Part shown: one piece after another, positions 36,411 through 48,639 of the stretch
Layout of the letters: every line of letters starts with the position of its first letter
How positions within the stretch are numbered: the first letter of the stretch is position 1
Assembly (NCBI GenBank): GCA_013420905.1
Contig: JAAXNY010000001.1
Location: 1,426,001-1,490,000 of the forward strand
DNA: 64,000 nucleotides
DNA from: Collybia mongolica
Lineage: Eukaryota > Basidiomycota > Agaricomycetes > Agaricales > Clitocybaceae
Direction of reading: 5' to 3'
Notes under the pieces: model-generated
The model's input: the letters and a program-made list of their open reading frames with translations, nothing else
Told to the model about the DNA's origin: nothing
Database searches by the model: none
Translations under genes and position numbers: made by a program

Positions 36411-38006
36411 CTAGGGTTTGATGCAAATCTTGAGCGCAGCCCTGCTGCTCATCTTATCAAGCGCTTTCTGGTAGTCGTCCAGCTTGAACACGTCGGTGAC
36501 CATCCCCTTGACGTTGATCTTGCCGCTATCAAGGTATGCGACGGCGCGCGGGAAGCAGTATGTTTGGGAGAACGACCCAATAATCTGCGGGTGTTAACGT
36601 TAGTACTCGAAGTCCAACACGAACGCGTAGCAGTCACAGACCTTGATCTCGTCCCCGAAGATCTGGATGAAATGATGAATCGACCCCCATGTTGTTGTTC
36701 ATGTGGGTTGGGAAAACGTACCTTGGAAGGAGGCCAGTGCACTAAAGCCTTGTTCTCGTACACACCGTAGATCATCAACGTACCTCCCCTCCGAACGTAG
36801 TTGATACTATCATTGGCCAACTTCTCCACACCAGTGGCTTCAACCACGACGTCGAACCCATATGGATTATCATCCTTGAGCTTCTGCCACTGTGCCTCGG
36901 GGTTCTGGCGGTCGAGCTCAATATACTCGTCGCCTGCATTGAGATCCTTGGCAATGTCCATCTTGATACCTTTGTTCGCCGCAATAACAACGCGGGAGGC
37001 GCCATTCAGCTTAAGAAGTTGGGCCAGGATGAGGCCGGTCGGGCCGGCGCCAAGCATGAGTACTTCGATTCCAACAGGGGGGTTGAGCTTGTCGAGTCCA
37101 TGGATCGCACATGCTGCGGGCTCGAGAAGCGTCGACTCTTCGTCAGTGAGGTTGTGGACCTTGTAAAGTTTCTTCTGTTGACTATCGCAGGATGAGTAGT
37201 TAGTGGAAGGGTCAGTAACTTCCAGGAAACAGCATACTAGACGATGTACTCCGCGAACCCGCCATCTTGGGTCACTCCACGGGAATTGAAGTTTTCACAC
37301 AAGAGGGACTGACCCCGGCGGCAGTAAAAACAGTTCTCACACTAAACAAGATACGATCATGATCGAAGGGGCAGGCGGGAGTGATGAAGAAAAATCAGGG
37401 TGAACACATTGTCTATTAGAAACTATTACATCTACAACACATCAGACACTCACAGTGATCCCCACATCGGCAACGCATCGGTCACCAATCGAGAAACCCT
37501 TCACGTTCTTGCCCATCTTGACGACTGATCCAATAGCTTCGTGCCCCGGGATTAGCTACACGAAAGAGTGAGCAAGGAATAAAATGTGCGGAAAGGAAAG
37601 ACATGCCGGAAATTGGGAGATGAACTCTCCCTAAAAAATAAAGCATTAGAATTTATTGTGCGGAGAATAGAGAGACAAGAGCCACTCACATAATGGATGT
37701 GTTGGTCAGTACCACAAACACCTAACGGACGTATATTAGTACTCATATACCAGGATATAAAGATTCTGCGCACCGCAACAGCTCACTACGTCGCACACAA
37801 GGATGAGAAGTTTTACAGATTTTACCACGGCAGTAAAGTACCTTTGAGCAGTACATCGTCATCGCCAACCTGGGGGATAGGGACCTGCCTGATATCGAAA
37901 TTTTCTGGCTATACATGAAATGAACACTAGCGCAAGTCGGGCTCAAAGAAGGACCTACGGCATTGTACCAGAGAGCTTTCATAGTCTTTCCTTCGAGGTC
38001 GGACAT
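36411..38006 (-). CDS. Zn-dependent alcohol/polyol dehydrogenase (MDR)
   Basis: Medium-chain dehydrogenase close to fungal D-arabinitol/sorbitol dehydrogenases. The start at 38006 gives [18 protein letters not shown]; after introns come [20 protein letters not shown] and [11 protein letters not shown] (catalytic Zn Cys). [20 protein letters not shown] carries the GHE motif, followed by [20 protein letters not shown] (structural Zn cysteines). The nucleotide-binding fold reads [20 protein letters not shown] and [18 protein letters not shown]. An intron near 36727-36596 removes the sequence between PPSK and a continuation toward [19 protein letters not shown]. The end is [17 protein letters not shown], stop at 36411-36413. 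Catalytic residues are present. Polyol interconversion is the probable role; the exact substrate is not determined. A TATA-like CTTTATAAAGG lies near 38082-38092 upstream. Confidence 0.87.
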
Positions 38007-39835
38007 GGCTGTGCGATATTGGATCCGTGTATGATGGGAAGAATGTGAAATATGAATAGGTCGATCTTTACATTCCCCGGACCTTTATAAAGGATTCTGT
38101 GGTTCACGTGGTATGCGTGGAATCTATGACGGACGCTTGTTCCTGCTGATTGAAATTTGAGGGTGAAAATCACTTTCACGGCGAGTGTTCTAATCAAGAA
38201 GGTTAACGAACATGAGTAGTTCGGGTTTCCCAACAGGAGACAAGCGGGCTCCTTTTGGAATTGATATGCAGTTTCTGGCCGCAAATGAGCAAGTCGGGCA
38301 GATGGACGATCTGTATCGGCTTTGTGGAGCCTGGTGGAGCAATGACGTCGGGAGAGAATGATGTTGATTCCTTCTAAATTCGAACACCCCCTAGCTTGGC
38401 AGAGAATTCCGCGTGCTTGGCTACGGGGGTTGGCAGGTCGAAAGCGGTTTCCCGGTTGCTGTATGCATCTCAGGCCCGTTCTGCAATCGTGTTGCGTGAA
38501 GTTTAGGCAACACGTATAACTTCACACCACGAGGAACAGTGACCAATTGTTGAAACAAAACTGCCAAGTTATCAAAATGGTGCTGAAGTTAAGAGCGAGC
38601 GCTTCCAGCCAGACGAATATAGTCGTACGGTCATACATACTCGAGTCAGTTGACGTTTCCGTACCATGCATGATGGTACCAAAGGCAGTTACGTTCTTCC
38701 CAGCCGGTCTTGTGAGATGTTTTATACGCCAAAATAAACAGAAGCAAATCAGTAAAGCCGCACATGACTGGCTCTCACAGACGAACTTCCAACGCGGAGA
38801 TTGGTGGGGAATGCTGGCCTGACCGCTGTATTCTGGTACTGGCGAAACCCTAGTCGGCTATGGAAGAATGACGCTTAGTGATCAACTTATCGACAGGCGG
38901 GACCTTGGCAACGCGTTCAACTTCCGATTGGCGCACACGCACCCTTCCTCATCGATGTGATTTCACCCGGAAATCCGAGTTCCTTACCACTTTATATATT
39001 CTCATTGATGCCGAGCAAGGAGATCCTCTCAGTAGACCTTAGTAGTCGTTCGCCAGCTAGTTACAGTCGCACTCCCTGAGCCCCTGAGAGCCCCGTCTTC
39101 ACCAAGGTTTAGAATCAAGCAAGCTCGACAGCTCTTGATTGAAGTTGTATTCAGGTGATAAGATTTCGTTGTAGAGGTTTTTCTTCACACGTTAATGACA
39201 ACTCGATTATATGCGGGTTATGAGTGATCGGGTTGAAAAGAAAAGACATATTCAGCAACGGTGGTCCCGGATCTGTTGGGCTTAAAAGCCAGTGAACTTC
39301 AGTGAACTTGGAAGTATGGGGCAAAGATTGTGGAATGTCACGTGGTATTCGGCGCGTTGATTCGCTGAGTATGATCATCTGGATCGTGCCATGTGCACAT
39401 AATAACTCCTCCACAAATCCTGGTGATCCTCATAACTTCAACGTCGCGACCCCACACGCCCTCCCAGCATTCTACAAACGTATACTGATTCCAGACTTCT
39501 CCACCCCCCGCGGCGAGACTGTCGAGCTCCAATGATGATTATTGTACCTCGCCCATACCGTCGCTGCCTCAGGCCACCGTCCGTTGTGTCAACTCACGGG
39601 CCGCTGGATGACACCACTTGATCGACAGCCTCGCGTGAATGAAGATGGGACTGCGCCTGCTGACGCATTCGAAGACCATCGTACGTCTTCACGGATAAAT
39701 ACCTGCATTCCGGCCCTTCTGGTTGTGTTGGGATCCTTCCTACGCTACCTCGTGACTGCAAATACTGGAGTTTAAAAGGAATTAACATGGTTCTCTGTCG
39801 CAGTAACTGACTTGGACAGTATCTCTTCACTCGCG
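38007..39835. other. 1.8 kb gap between ADH and GH43 genes
   Basis: Holds the promoter of the dehydrogenase on the left and of the GH43 gene on the right. The interval 39365-39780 (plus) has open frames with codon-like GC-rich third positions (for example DPHNFNVATPHALPAFYKRI, then in another frame AHTVAASGHRPLCQLTGRW), but two stops and a frame change separate them and no family is certain. Possibly a decayed gene. The 38400-39000 part shows nothing. Confidence 0.4.
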
Positions 39836-41179
39836 ATGTTCAAATTCTCTGGACTGTTACTTAGTGTTCTTTCCTTGCTGACCGTTGCCGTGGTTAGCAA
39901 TCCGTTGGCGGAACGTCAAGTGAGTAAACCAATACCTTCATGCCGAAACGAGAGTCATGACTGACTGTTCCATAAAGGCGTCAGGTGCGGCATACGGATT
40001 CGTATATTTCACGGGGGAAGGAACAGCAACAGGTATGCCTTTATGTTTTCCCAAGGTTCTTGGCTGTCGGTGATGTCAAAAGGCGAACAAATCTACTTCG
40101 CCGTCAGTAAAACAAACTCTCCTGTTTCATGGTAACTGCTCATGCCCCCGCAATTGTAATGCTTGCTACTTAACTTTGACTAGGAACACCGTGAAAGGCG
40201 GGAAACCCGTTCTCACATCGACTCTCGGAACCAAGGGGGTACGGGACCCCTTCATCATTCGCGATCCGTCGGGAAGCAAGTTCTATCTCATTGCCACCGA
40301 CTTGAAGATGTACAATTCTGGAATGTCTTGGGATCAAGCGAGCAGATACGGCAGCCGCTCTTTGGCAATTTGGGAGTCACCGGACCTCAAGAGCTGGTCT
40401 GCTCAGCGTCTTGTGCAAGTATCTCCCCCAGAGGTCAGTATTCCCTGGCTTAAGAATTTCCAAAGTCCCCTTTTTGATGCTCGAAATCCTGCTAGGCCGG
40501 AATGAGCTGGGCGCCGGAAGCAACCTACGACGCAGCAAGCAATAAGTTTATTGTGTACTGGGCTTCGAAACTTTACGCATCTTCCGATACCGGACACACT
40601 GGTTCATCTTACGCGCGGATCCTCTACGCTACCACAACCGATTTCAGGACCTTCTCGGCCCCCGCAGTCTGGATCGACCCCGGCCGCGATATCATTGACA
40701 CCACCGTCGCCTGGGACGCGGCTACCGGCTATTATCACCGTTTCAGCAAGACGAACGGCCTCATTCTCCAGGAGCGATCAAGGACATTCTTCGGAACTTG
40801 GGCGACCGTCACGAACGGCATTGCTAGCTCGCAATACGGCAATGTTGAAGGCCCACTCATCTTCTTGTCGAACCAGTATGCCGGCGTGTGGCATTTGTTT
40901 GTCGACGATATCAGCCCTCAAGGCTATGTCCCTTTCGAGACTGGTGTGTTTTATTCCACCCTTATACCGCGCAGCGGTTGACAGCAGCGATGCTGCGATA
41001 ACAGGTAACATAACCTCGGGTGTATGGACTCACAGTAACGGATACACCCTCCCAACCAGCCCCCGACACGGGACAGTCTTTAGCATCACCGCGACGTGAG
41101 TGATTTCTGTTCTCAAGCCATTGGATACTGAGCATAACCCTATCTCAGTGAGGCTGCCAACTTGGCTTCCATCGTGTAA
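39836..41179 (+). CDS. Secreted glycoside hydrolase family 43 protein
   Basis: Five-bladed beta-propeller enzyme of the GH43 type, expected to act on arabinan or arabinoxylan side chains outside the cell. The start at 39836 gives a classic signal peptide (MFKFSGLLLSVLSLLTVAVV) with a likely cut after SNPLAERQ. Short exons then read GAAYGFVYFTGEGTATGEQI and YFAVSKTNSPVSW. The large exon carries GTKGVRDPFIIRDPSGSKFY (a family Asp motif), a conserved MSWAPEATYD (Glu candidate) after an intron near 40433-40500, and NVEGPLIFLSNQYAGVWHLF. The tail reads SDAAITGNITSGVWTHSNGY, SPRHGTVFSIT, and ends after an intron with TEAANLASIV, stop 41177-41179. The gene looks intact, with about six exons. Exact substrate not decided. 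Confidence 0.85.
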
Positions 41180-41399
41180 CTTGAGCTGCAAATGGTCGTT
41201 GTGAGAGTGCCATTAGCTTCCACATCCACTACAAAAACAGTGACTTTAGTTTGAGATGTATGATGACAGACCCAGGAAACAAAATGAGATAATGCTCCAG
41301 TTGTACGAAAAAAAAAACTATTGGCATGAGAAACAGACGCATCCTGAGATGAACCAACAGCAACCATTGAAATCATGCTCTACCAACCTTCGTTCTGAA

Positions 41400-43687
41400 T
41401 CATGGGGACTTTCCTGCAGGTGCACACTCGCCGTCCCAGTCAACTGGAGTAAGGTCCTTGACCCGATCGCGGAACGCCGCCAAGGTGCAGAACTCTGGAT
41501 GACCAGGAAGATGTTTGCCTTCCTCAGCACAAATAGGCAAAACCATGTTCTTGTTCTGATGGCGCATTCTCACAACTAGAGAAAGAGTAAAAAGTGTTGT
41601 CAGCAAGCAACAAGGTTCATAATTAGATGGAATCGTACAATGTTCTGCTGGACTGGAGCGTATGGAAGAGAGAATGGCTTGTGAGAAGTTGGGTGAACTC
41701 CTCTCGTCTGCCTTCTTAAATAGCTCGAAGGTGATCGATGCTGTAAAGGCAGGCCATCTGTGCAGAGAAGATGAGTACAATGCTGCTTTATAGAGTACAA
41801 AACGTACTGCTCGTTGAATACATCCAACGTGGCACACAATGCAGCCAATGCAGTATCGTGGGTACTGTGAACCAAGATCTTCAATGGGTCGCGATCCCCC
41901 CTATCGACTTTCCTTTGCATCTTGTGTGAGAGATCTGCGAGTAATCGGCCCATACCAAGTCGGCGCACTTCTTCCGTTTTGTCTACCAGAGATCACGGAA
42001 TGGTTAGTGATCGACGGTCAAGGCATCAGAAAGAAGAAATGTAACTATCTTACACCCTATGTTTGTTAACATGGCTCAAAATGAGTATATGAATACTGTA
42101 AAGCCACCAAGAGTACCTGCCTGCAAACCACTCGTTGACGACTGCAGTTTCCTGAAGCCCGGATCTGTTTGACATGAACATGATATTATAGGAAAAAAGC
42201 ACGTACAATAACATCAACAATAGATTTGTCTTCGAATTCCTTAGGGACCTTGATTCCGTGGGCAATTGCTGCTCGAACCTGCTCGGACCGGAGTCAGAAA
42301 GAGTCTTGTACGTTAATAGTCCAGCTCGCCGTATCCATGATACCGGATGCTCGTGGTTTTCCATCTACTCGAATGGGCTTGCCATCAAGGTATTTCGACA
42401 GCTTCTTGTCCAGGTGCTTCAGTGATGGGTTGTATACTGCCGCTGCCGCTATAAATCCTATGTTAATAAGGGTATCCCGCTATAATTGTGGAAAAAGACC
42501 TTGCGCGAACCCAACCTGCAATATTTCCAGTCGCTTGCAAGCCGATGTATTTCCCAAAAGATTCTCATCCTTTCCGTTGCTAAAAACCCATTTAGAGCCT
42601 GCGGAGATGTTATGTTTCGCAAAAGAATTACCGAACCAGGATGATTGGGAAAGCGTCGCGCGCGCACTCATCCGTCGGATATAGGCCATGCGCAACTTGT
42701 TGTAGGGATTCTATCGTCCGTGGCAGATTTGTACTCCTGTCGACATTGATATTCATGCTTTGAGGCACAGCTTGACTCTGAAACACAATACCTGAAATAA
42801 ACTTCCTCTCTCCTAGGAAGGGTATCTGGTAGAAATCCTAACCTAATTCACAAATGAGTTCGAGTCAAAAATGTAAGGTTGCCGTCTCCTACTTGTCCAC
42901 ATAGAGCTTTCTCAAAGCTCTTCCGTAATTGAATGTTGACTAAATTCTCGCGTTAATAGTCAATCGCAACGACCTAGATGTGGCTGAAGTTGGTACCTGT
43001 CGTCCAATGTCCGTCAATTCTCCCAGAAGACTGGGGGTTCACAGCAGAACATGCAAGCGCAGCAGTTAGTTGGATCAAAGAAGTTCGATAAAAGAAAAGG
43101 ATATACATTAAGATATGTAAATTTATTGATAAGAACATGTACTGACCATTCTCCATCTGTAACTGTCCCGTCGATCCGTTCCACCATCTTGCGGGTACGA
43201 AGAAAACCATCTTTCTCTCCCCCATCAGTCATGCCAGAGACAGTCGCATGAAACTGACGGGCTGTCTTGCACATCATCCAATGTTGTGGAATAGAACTTG
43301 TGAGTCGAACACCGACCGGGGTACGTTCGCCTAGAAGTAATTATAGGTATATCAATCCTCGTATATCACAACCGGCATACCGTGTCGCACAAAAACATGT
43401 ACTTGTTGTAACTCCAATCCTTCGGGCGTCTTAGGATAGAGTCCGATGTCTAGTGGAACTTGGGGTGGCCGATAGACGTGTCCATAGGATGTGCTGAAGT
43501 CCAATCTGACTGTGGCGTTTGGAACGCCAATGGTCATTCCAGTCAGGTTTGTTGCGTTGATTTGGTTTATGAAACTCGAGTTATTTGCGTATAGCTGTGA
43601 TGTATGTACTCCAGAGACAGAATCGGACGCAAATATAAGTGCGACCGTGATTATGAACAATTCAGAACGTGTCCGGCGTCGGTTCAT
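41400..43687 (-). CDS. Secreted histidine acid phosphatase
   Basis: Histidine-phosphatase branch-2 enzyme, a phosphomonoesterase of the acid-phosphatase/phytase superfamily. The start at 43687 gives a signal sequence (basic MNRRRTRSE, then LFIITVALIFASDSVSG). The active-site motif RHGERTPVG is restored by splicing an intron between RHG (43376) and ERTPVGVRLTSS. An exon with HWMMCKTARQFHATV follows, then GELTDIGRQTTFNFG-type text, EEVYFRSTNMPRTIESLQQV and NNSFAKHNIS-type segments. The second catalytic motif is HSTHDTALAALCATL near 41870-41850 (HD pair). The C-terminus reads NKNMVLPICAEEGKHLPGHP, EFCTLAAFRDRV and ends ECAPAGKSP, stop 41400. The structure is divided by about ten short introns. 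Possibly membrane-linked or secreted; substrate unknown. Confidence 0.85.
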
Positions 43688-44094
43688 AAAGTACGCGTCT
43701 CTTGGATGCGCTTATATATGTTGTTGTTGTGAGAGTCCACGGTGTATGAAATGAGGTATCTGGTTTGTGCGCAGGTGGGGAGCCCGAAGAGTCAGTTTGA
43801 GGAAACAGTTAGTCGTTAACAGCTAGACGCTGAACAAACGTGACCACCTTTCGGCACCACGTGCCGATAATATCGCGTCGATGGCGCGTCCTACGGATGC
43901 GATTGCACAGATCCGAAAGGCACAAAGGTAAAATTGTCTTGACATAGGTGGGATCATGCTGTACACTGAATTTACATACAATAATGATCCAAAGAGACGA
44001 ATTATGTAAATAAAGGCCACAATCACAACTCTTCTCGAGAATCGCTTGGGGTGGTGTTCCCAGAGCTGGAATTACAAGATGACTAGAGATACTT
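43688..44094. other. Spacer upstream of acid phosphatase
   Basis: About 400 bases. A minus-strand open stretch here (to 43823) encodes hydrophobic residues such as FIYIIRLFGSLLYVNSVYS. It could be a further exon of the DUF6534 gene joined through an intron beginning at the GTAATC near 44142, but I see no clear need for it. Otherwise nothing gene-like. Confidence 0.35.
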
Positions 44095-46198
44095 TTAGAC
44101 ACATACCATAAGGTAGGATGATGGGCGAATTTGGATTACCTTTGTAACAGCACGTATTGGAGAGATAGTAACACGAGGTCGATCTGGGCGAGAGCTATCA
44201 GAGACGGTTTCTGTGACCACACGCACGTCGATCTGCGTGGCGGGCTAAGAGTTTGTGGCTCCACTCTTAATTAAGAGTTGCTTCAACACATCGATATGCA
44301 ACGCACCTTCTCTGACGAATACCAAGAACTCCCAAGAATTGCGTCCCTAAGGCGAGTAGGACGAAAGTGCGGAACAATCGGGGAATCATTCTCGTTGTCT
44401 GCTGTTCGGAGAATTTGACGAGAGTTTAGACTAGCGGCTTGTCAACAGACAGGTATTATACAAAGTTAGAAACACATACGAACAAAGAAATGTATTCGCA
44501 TAAACTGTATGAGTGTTGGTCAGCCCCCAGATTAAATTTAGTTGTTAAAACTACGAACGGCGACTGATTAGAAAGCAAAGTGCCAAGTAAACCCACGTCT
44601 TTGGGACCACAAGGTACTAGATAATAATTTAGATAATAGACATGATATGTATGTTTTAAGGATGGCCCTACGGTTATCAAACAAGCGACTGATGTGACGC
44701 TGAGAGGTGGGTGTGAGTAAGGATTGAGGATTATCAACGGCCAAAGCCCTGGGTACCTTGTGAGTAGTCCAGAGTTAATGGCGAATAAGATCAGGTAGTC
44801 AATAATTTCGTCCGTCCTAACCACACAATGCACACGCATCAGTACCGCGAGAAGTAATGCTGATCTTGTCTCCAAGAGGCACATACCGCCTGTATCCAGT
44901 ACGCTTCTTGTGTAAGAAATAACACAATGAAATCGCAATGCCTGTATCACAGAGGGCGGCACTTGCAAGTCGGAGGACACTAGGGACCTTTTGGTCAGGC
45001 GTTGGTAAGCCAGTTTTGAAATTTATTAGTAGGGCTGGAGAGATACCTTGACACTGCTAAACCGAGCGAACTGTTTGAGCAGGAGGAACTGTATTGCCGA
45101 AACTTTACGTGATATTTCTGGCAGTGAGGGATGCGATCACTAAGGGTAGTCTGGGTACACACACCTTCGCCGCTCGCTGGAATGTAGTGAAATTGATAAC
45201 GCTGATGAACAAGAATAGGCCGAGCACGAACCGAAATGTAAGAGTGCTAGAGATAGCTGGTGGTTGGAGCCGAACTTCAAGTTCATTAAATATGACAGAC
45301 AGTGAAAAGAAGCCACAAACGAGTATGCTAGTAAGCAAACAATGTCGGTCACTAACTAGAACATTTTGTTTAGCATCATTGACAGGCTATCTGGATTCAG
45401 AGAAGTGGCTCACGTAACCACACGCGGTAAGCCAAGAACCTTCATTGAGCGACATCGGTGAGGTTGTAAAAATTTCCGAGAAGCTATCACAAACGTTTCT
45501 GTAATCCCAGATATCGCCATCTAGTTAAATACTGGTGAGAAACAAGCAATATAATCGCTTTAGAGCTACACCTACAGACAAAGCCAGTTCGGCCTTTTCG
45601 GTCCTCCTTTAGACACGAGGTATAGACCGAAAAAGTTAGCAGCTCACATTCAAGCTCCTGTTTTAGGGGTCACAACTCTAATTAGGATCTTACTTGATGA
45701 GTGCACGTACCAAACCGCTAGTCCTATGGGCCCAGTAGTGATTAGGTAGTACCTGACGTTTCCCCGCCAATATGTCTTTGTACCAAATTTATATGCTGAT
45801 GGAAAACTGACCAGCAGGCATGTCCCACTAAAACAAATGATACAGTGTCAATAAAACTAGTAAAGAGTTGGAGTTAGTTATGTTTAAACAGGAGGGAGGA
45901 GCATGGAATCTACCAGACAGCAACGACCTTTCTAGACGTTAGTTTTCCAGGGCGACGCATGTATAAAGGCAACTCACCGATAGTTTAACCAAAAGAGGAT
46001 CTTGACGGAACCGCTGAAAATACTTATAAGTTTGGGTTAGAGTTATTCCGTAAAGCCTATTAAAAATTGGCGCCCGTCAGCAGCCCCGAAAGATGAATAA
46101 TGATTGCTTTAGAAATCTCACATCGATGAGAAGAGCAAGCCGAGGAGAGTCATTCCCAGTGCTACTTGCTCCCACCTCGCTCTTTCGACCACGGCCAT
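44095..46198 (-). CDS. DUF6534 integral membrane protein, many short exons
   Basis: Reassembled from the minus strand. Exon 1 (46198-46122) reads MAVVERARWEQVALGMTLLG then LLFSSM. After an intron ending in TAG comes LYGITLTQTYKYFQRFRQDP LLVKLS, the characteristic first-helix block of DUF6534 proteins. Later exons give FLAYRVW, FRFVLGLFLFISVINFTTFQ, LASAALCDTGIAISLCYFLH followed by KKRTGYR, and RTDEIIDYLILFAINSGLLT. VTSVACLIT, YLVVPKTWVYLALCFLISR, LYANTFLC and ASLNSRQILRTADNEND then follow. A polar tail ends near 44095. Multiple hydrophobic segments indicate a polytopic membrane protein; the function of the family is unknown. Two inner exons (45900-45480) are not resolved. The exon count (ten or more) over 2.1 kb is high. 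Confidence 0.72.
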
Positions 46199-46838
46199 GA
46201 CAGGTGATGAAATGGAGGGGTATTGATGATAGGCGGGGGAGATAAAGAAGGCCAGAGGTAAAAAATGAACGCTTTAAGAGACGAAGCGCATTTTTGAGAA
46301 GACTCGCGCTTAACGGTATGAGATCTACGCTCCAGTGGGAAGAGAACGTCACCGGCTCCGTGCCATGTCTCTGGTAGCTCGGATGAAAACTCGTAGCGAG
46401 CTAACCTAAAATGTAATAGTTATTTCAGAGTTGGCACACGAATCACCGGAGATTCGTGACAAAATTGATGTGCAGCCTGGTAAGAAAAAGACCTAAGCGG
46501 GAATCTGTCATTTGGAATTACCACGCCGATGTTTACCGCCCCACCCGAATACCCACGGAGATATCCATGCTGGGAACCACGAGCAATACCGGACGAAAAA
46601 CGTGGTAATGTAGTCAAATTAGCCTCGGATATGTTCTTCTGCTTTGGCTTTCGTTCACTACGATGATGAACTGCTGACTTTGAAGAAGAAGCAATTATAC
46701 AGAGAGCGTGGGAAGAATTACGAGAATGGTTGTATATGCGTTAATACGAGTAGGAGTTGAATCATAGGTGACGAGGTGATTCTTTGGATTGAAGGGGGCA
46801 AAAACAAGATGAGGTGCATATCGTATTCCAACCACTAA
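46199..46838. other. Spacer between DUF6534 and GH16-like genes
   Basis: About 640 bases upstream of the DUF6534 start and downstream of the GH16-like stop. An open stretch at 46420-46617 (minus) has no recognisable features. Likely the promoter of the DUF6534 gene. Confidence 0.5.
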
Positions 46839-48004
46839 TCAATTCCCTGTTCGCGTCACCACGACATTGCGTACTTTATAGGTCGTGGTACCACTTGGCC
46901 CCGGTGAGCCTGAGGAGCCTTCCATCTGTATTCCCAAGATGTAAATAAGCATTAATAGCGATCATGGATGCTGAACGAACCTGGAGGTTGACAATCCTTA
47001 GGGCGACACACAGTTAATCAATAATCCACTCGAGCAAACAACCAACCACTCACAACCAGAGTGGCTTTCCAACGAATCCTTTACCGTATTGCGTTGCACG
47101 TAGGGTGTTGTCCATGTAGAATTGAAGCTTAACGTCGGCATTATTTGACTCAGCTGTCAGCACCGCCTTGATCGAGTGGAACGATAAGTCACTGGGCCAA
47201 GCGACAAGATCCGATCGAACAATGGAAGAAGTATTGAAGGTATTGAACCAGTTGTTGTTAGTCCCTTTCCATTCTCCGATATCTGCCTCAGGTGGCCAGC
47301 TGTTGACAGCCTAATAGAAAGTCAGGAGGTACATGTACGAGAAAATCCCTTGAAGCCTACTGTGAGCCTATTCGGAACAGATCAGTCCGTTTCGATATCA
47401 GTATATTGACGGGGCGAACCAGAATGCAGGCCACGTTCCTCTCGCGGTCGGAGCACTGAACTCTCCAGAAATTGTATATCCATTGGCTTGAGTGATGGTA
47501 ATTTGGGATTTGGCATGGATTGCCCCACTGGGTTTGCTTGAGTTGCAGTTTATCAAGGTTGAGTAACCACTCTTACCTAGCGTAGTGAATTGCGGGGTGA
47601 GGATTTGATGTACTCGTGGGGGGCGAGGGGTTCGACGTGGGTGTGGCGATAAGGCTGAGCGTGTTTGACCCAACAACAATGTGGCTATGGTCTGACGAAC
47701 TTCCCTTCATGCGCGCGCCTGCAAACAGTTTGAACAAACGAACGGAGGACCGACGCTTTGGATAATGAACCTACTTCCATTGTGGTCAGATCCCCAAGGG
47801 TATAAGTACGCCCAGTAAGTCTCGAATGTGGAATACGACGAGAAGGAGGTGGACGGAATGACGGTCGCAGCGCGAATCGTGGGCGCGGCGACTATCACCC
47901 CCAAGACCCCGACAGTCACGAAATTATTGATTTTCCTGGCGTGGGTGAGTTCGTGAGTTCGGACAGGAGGCAGAGACAAGGTATAACACTGACCCGAAGA
48001 ACAT
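46839..48004 (-). CDS. Secreted GH16-like glucanase/lectin-fold protein
   Basis: Beta-jelly-roll protein of the concanavalin-like GH16 type, acting on cell-wall glucans. The start at 48004 is a tiny exon (ATG TTC TTC GG) spliced over a 60-base intron to give MFFGKINNFVTVGVLGVIVA, a good signal peptide. STFETYWAYLYPWGSDHNGS follows, then ARMKGSSSDHSHIVV, ATPTSNPSPPTSTSNPHPAI, SKPSGAIHAKSQITITQANG, YTISGEFSAPTARGTWPAFWF and the active-site-like exon NSWPPEADIGEWKGTNNNWF. The last is the GH16 nucleophile/acid region in E-x-D-I-x-E form (EADIGE). The end reads YKVRNVVVTRTGN, stop 46839-46841. It has several short introns and appears intact. A hydrolase or a binding protein cannot be told apart by eye. 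Confidence 0.82.
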
Positions 48005-48639
48005 TGTTCAATGAGGGTTTGAAGGGTCGCAAGATCGGGTATTTGTAGGAACTGAAGCAGGTCACTTGGACGGTTTACCAACATTGTGACGTGTGCTTGA
48101 TGCTGAGAAGCCCACTGAACCTCATGCTAGAATCATGAAATACACATCAGGAGACTGCTCTGCAGAACGCATCTCTATTGATGACGATGGCAGTAGCGAA
48201 AGTTAGTAACGAGCAAAACATAGAGAAGCCATCCTGGGCCGAAGTCCGGTCCGCAATTTCAACCGGTACGACGTCACGAGAGCATTAGCTACGTTGGTCT
48301 CTGAGCGGCAGTGGAAACAGTGGAAGGAAATTTCCAGGTGTATACACCCCATGATATGACAGCTGAACAAATATTCTTGTAGGATGCGGAGTTTTCCGGA
48401 GAATAGTGGCATGGGGGGAGGTATTGCCAGCACAACAACTTCGGAAACGTAGGGTCTAGTTGCCGCACGGGCTCAAGCTTGAGACAGAACAAGGATCCAT
48501 TATTGTGTAATAACATGTACTATGATGTAGATGGAAAATCAATCGGGTAGCGAGCTAAACACTTGGAGGGGGATATGGAAACTTACCTCTATTTCTAGAT
48601 ATTTAGGGAGATAAGACACTGCTTGTTTTGACGATCCCA

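Noticed and set aside
38400..39000. Transposon or LTR remnant in the gap before GH43
   Set aside because: No terminal repeats, target duplications or transposase text could be seen.
43823..44026. Separate small membrane protein upstream of the acid phosphatase
   Set aside because: It could be an optional last exon of the DUF6534 gene, but a start, stop and splice pattern for an independent gene are lacking.
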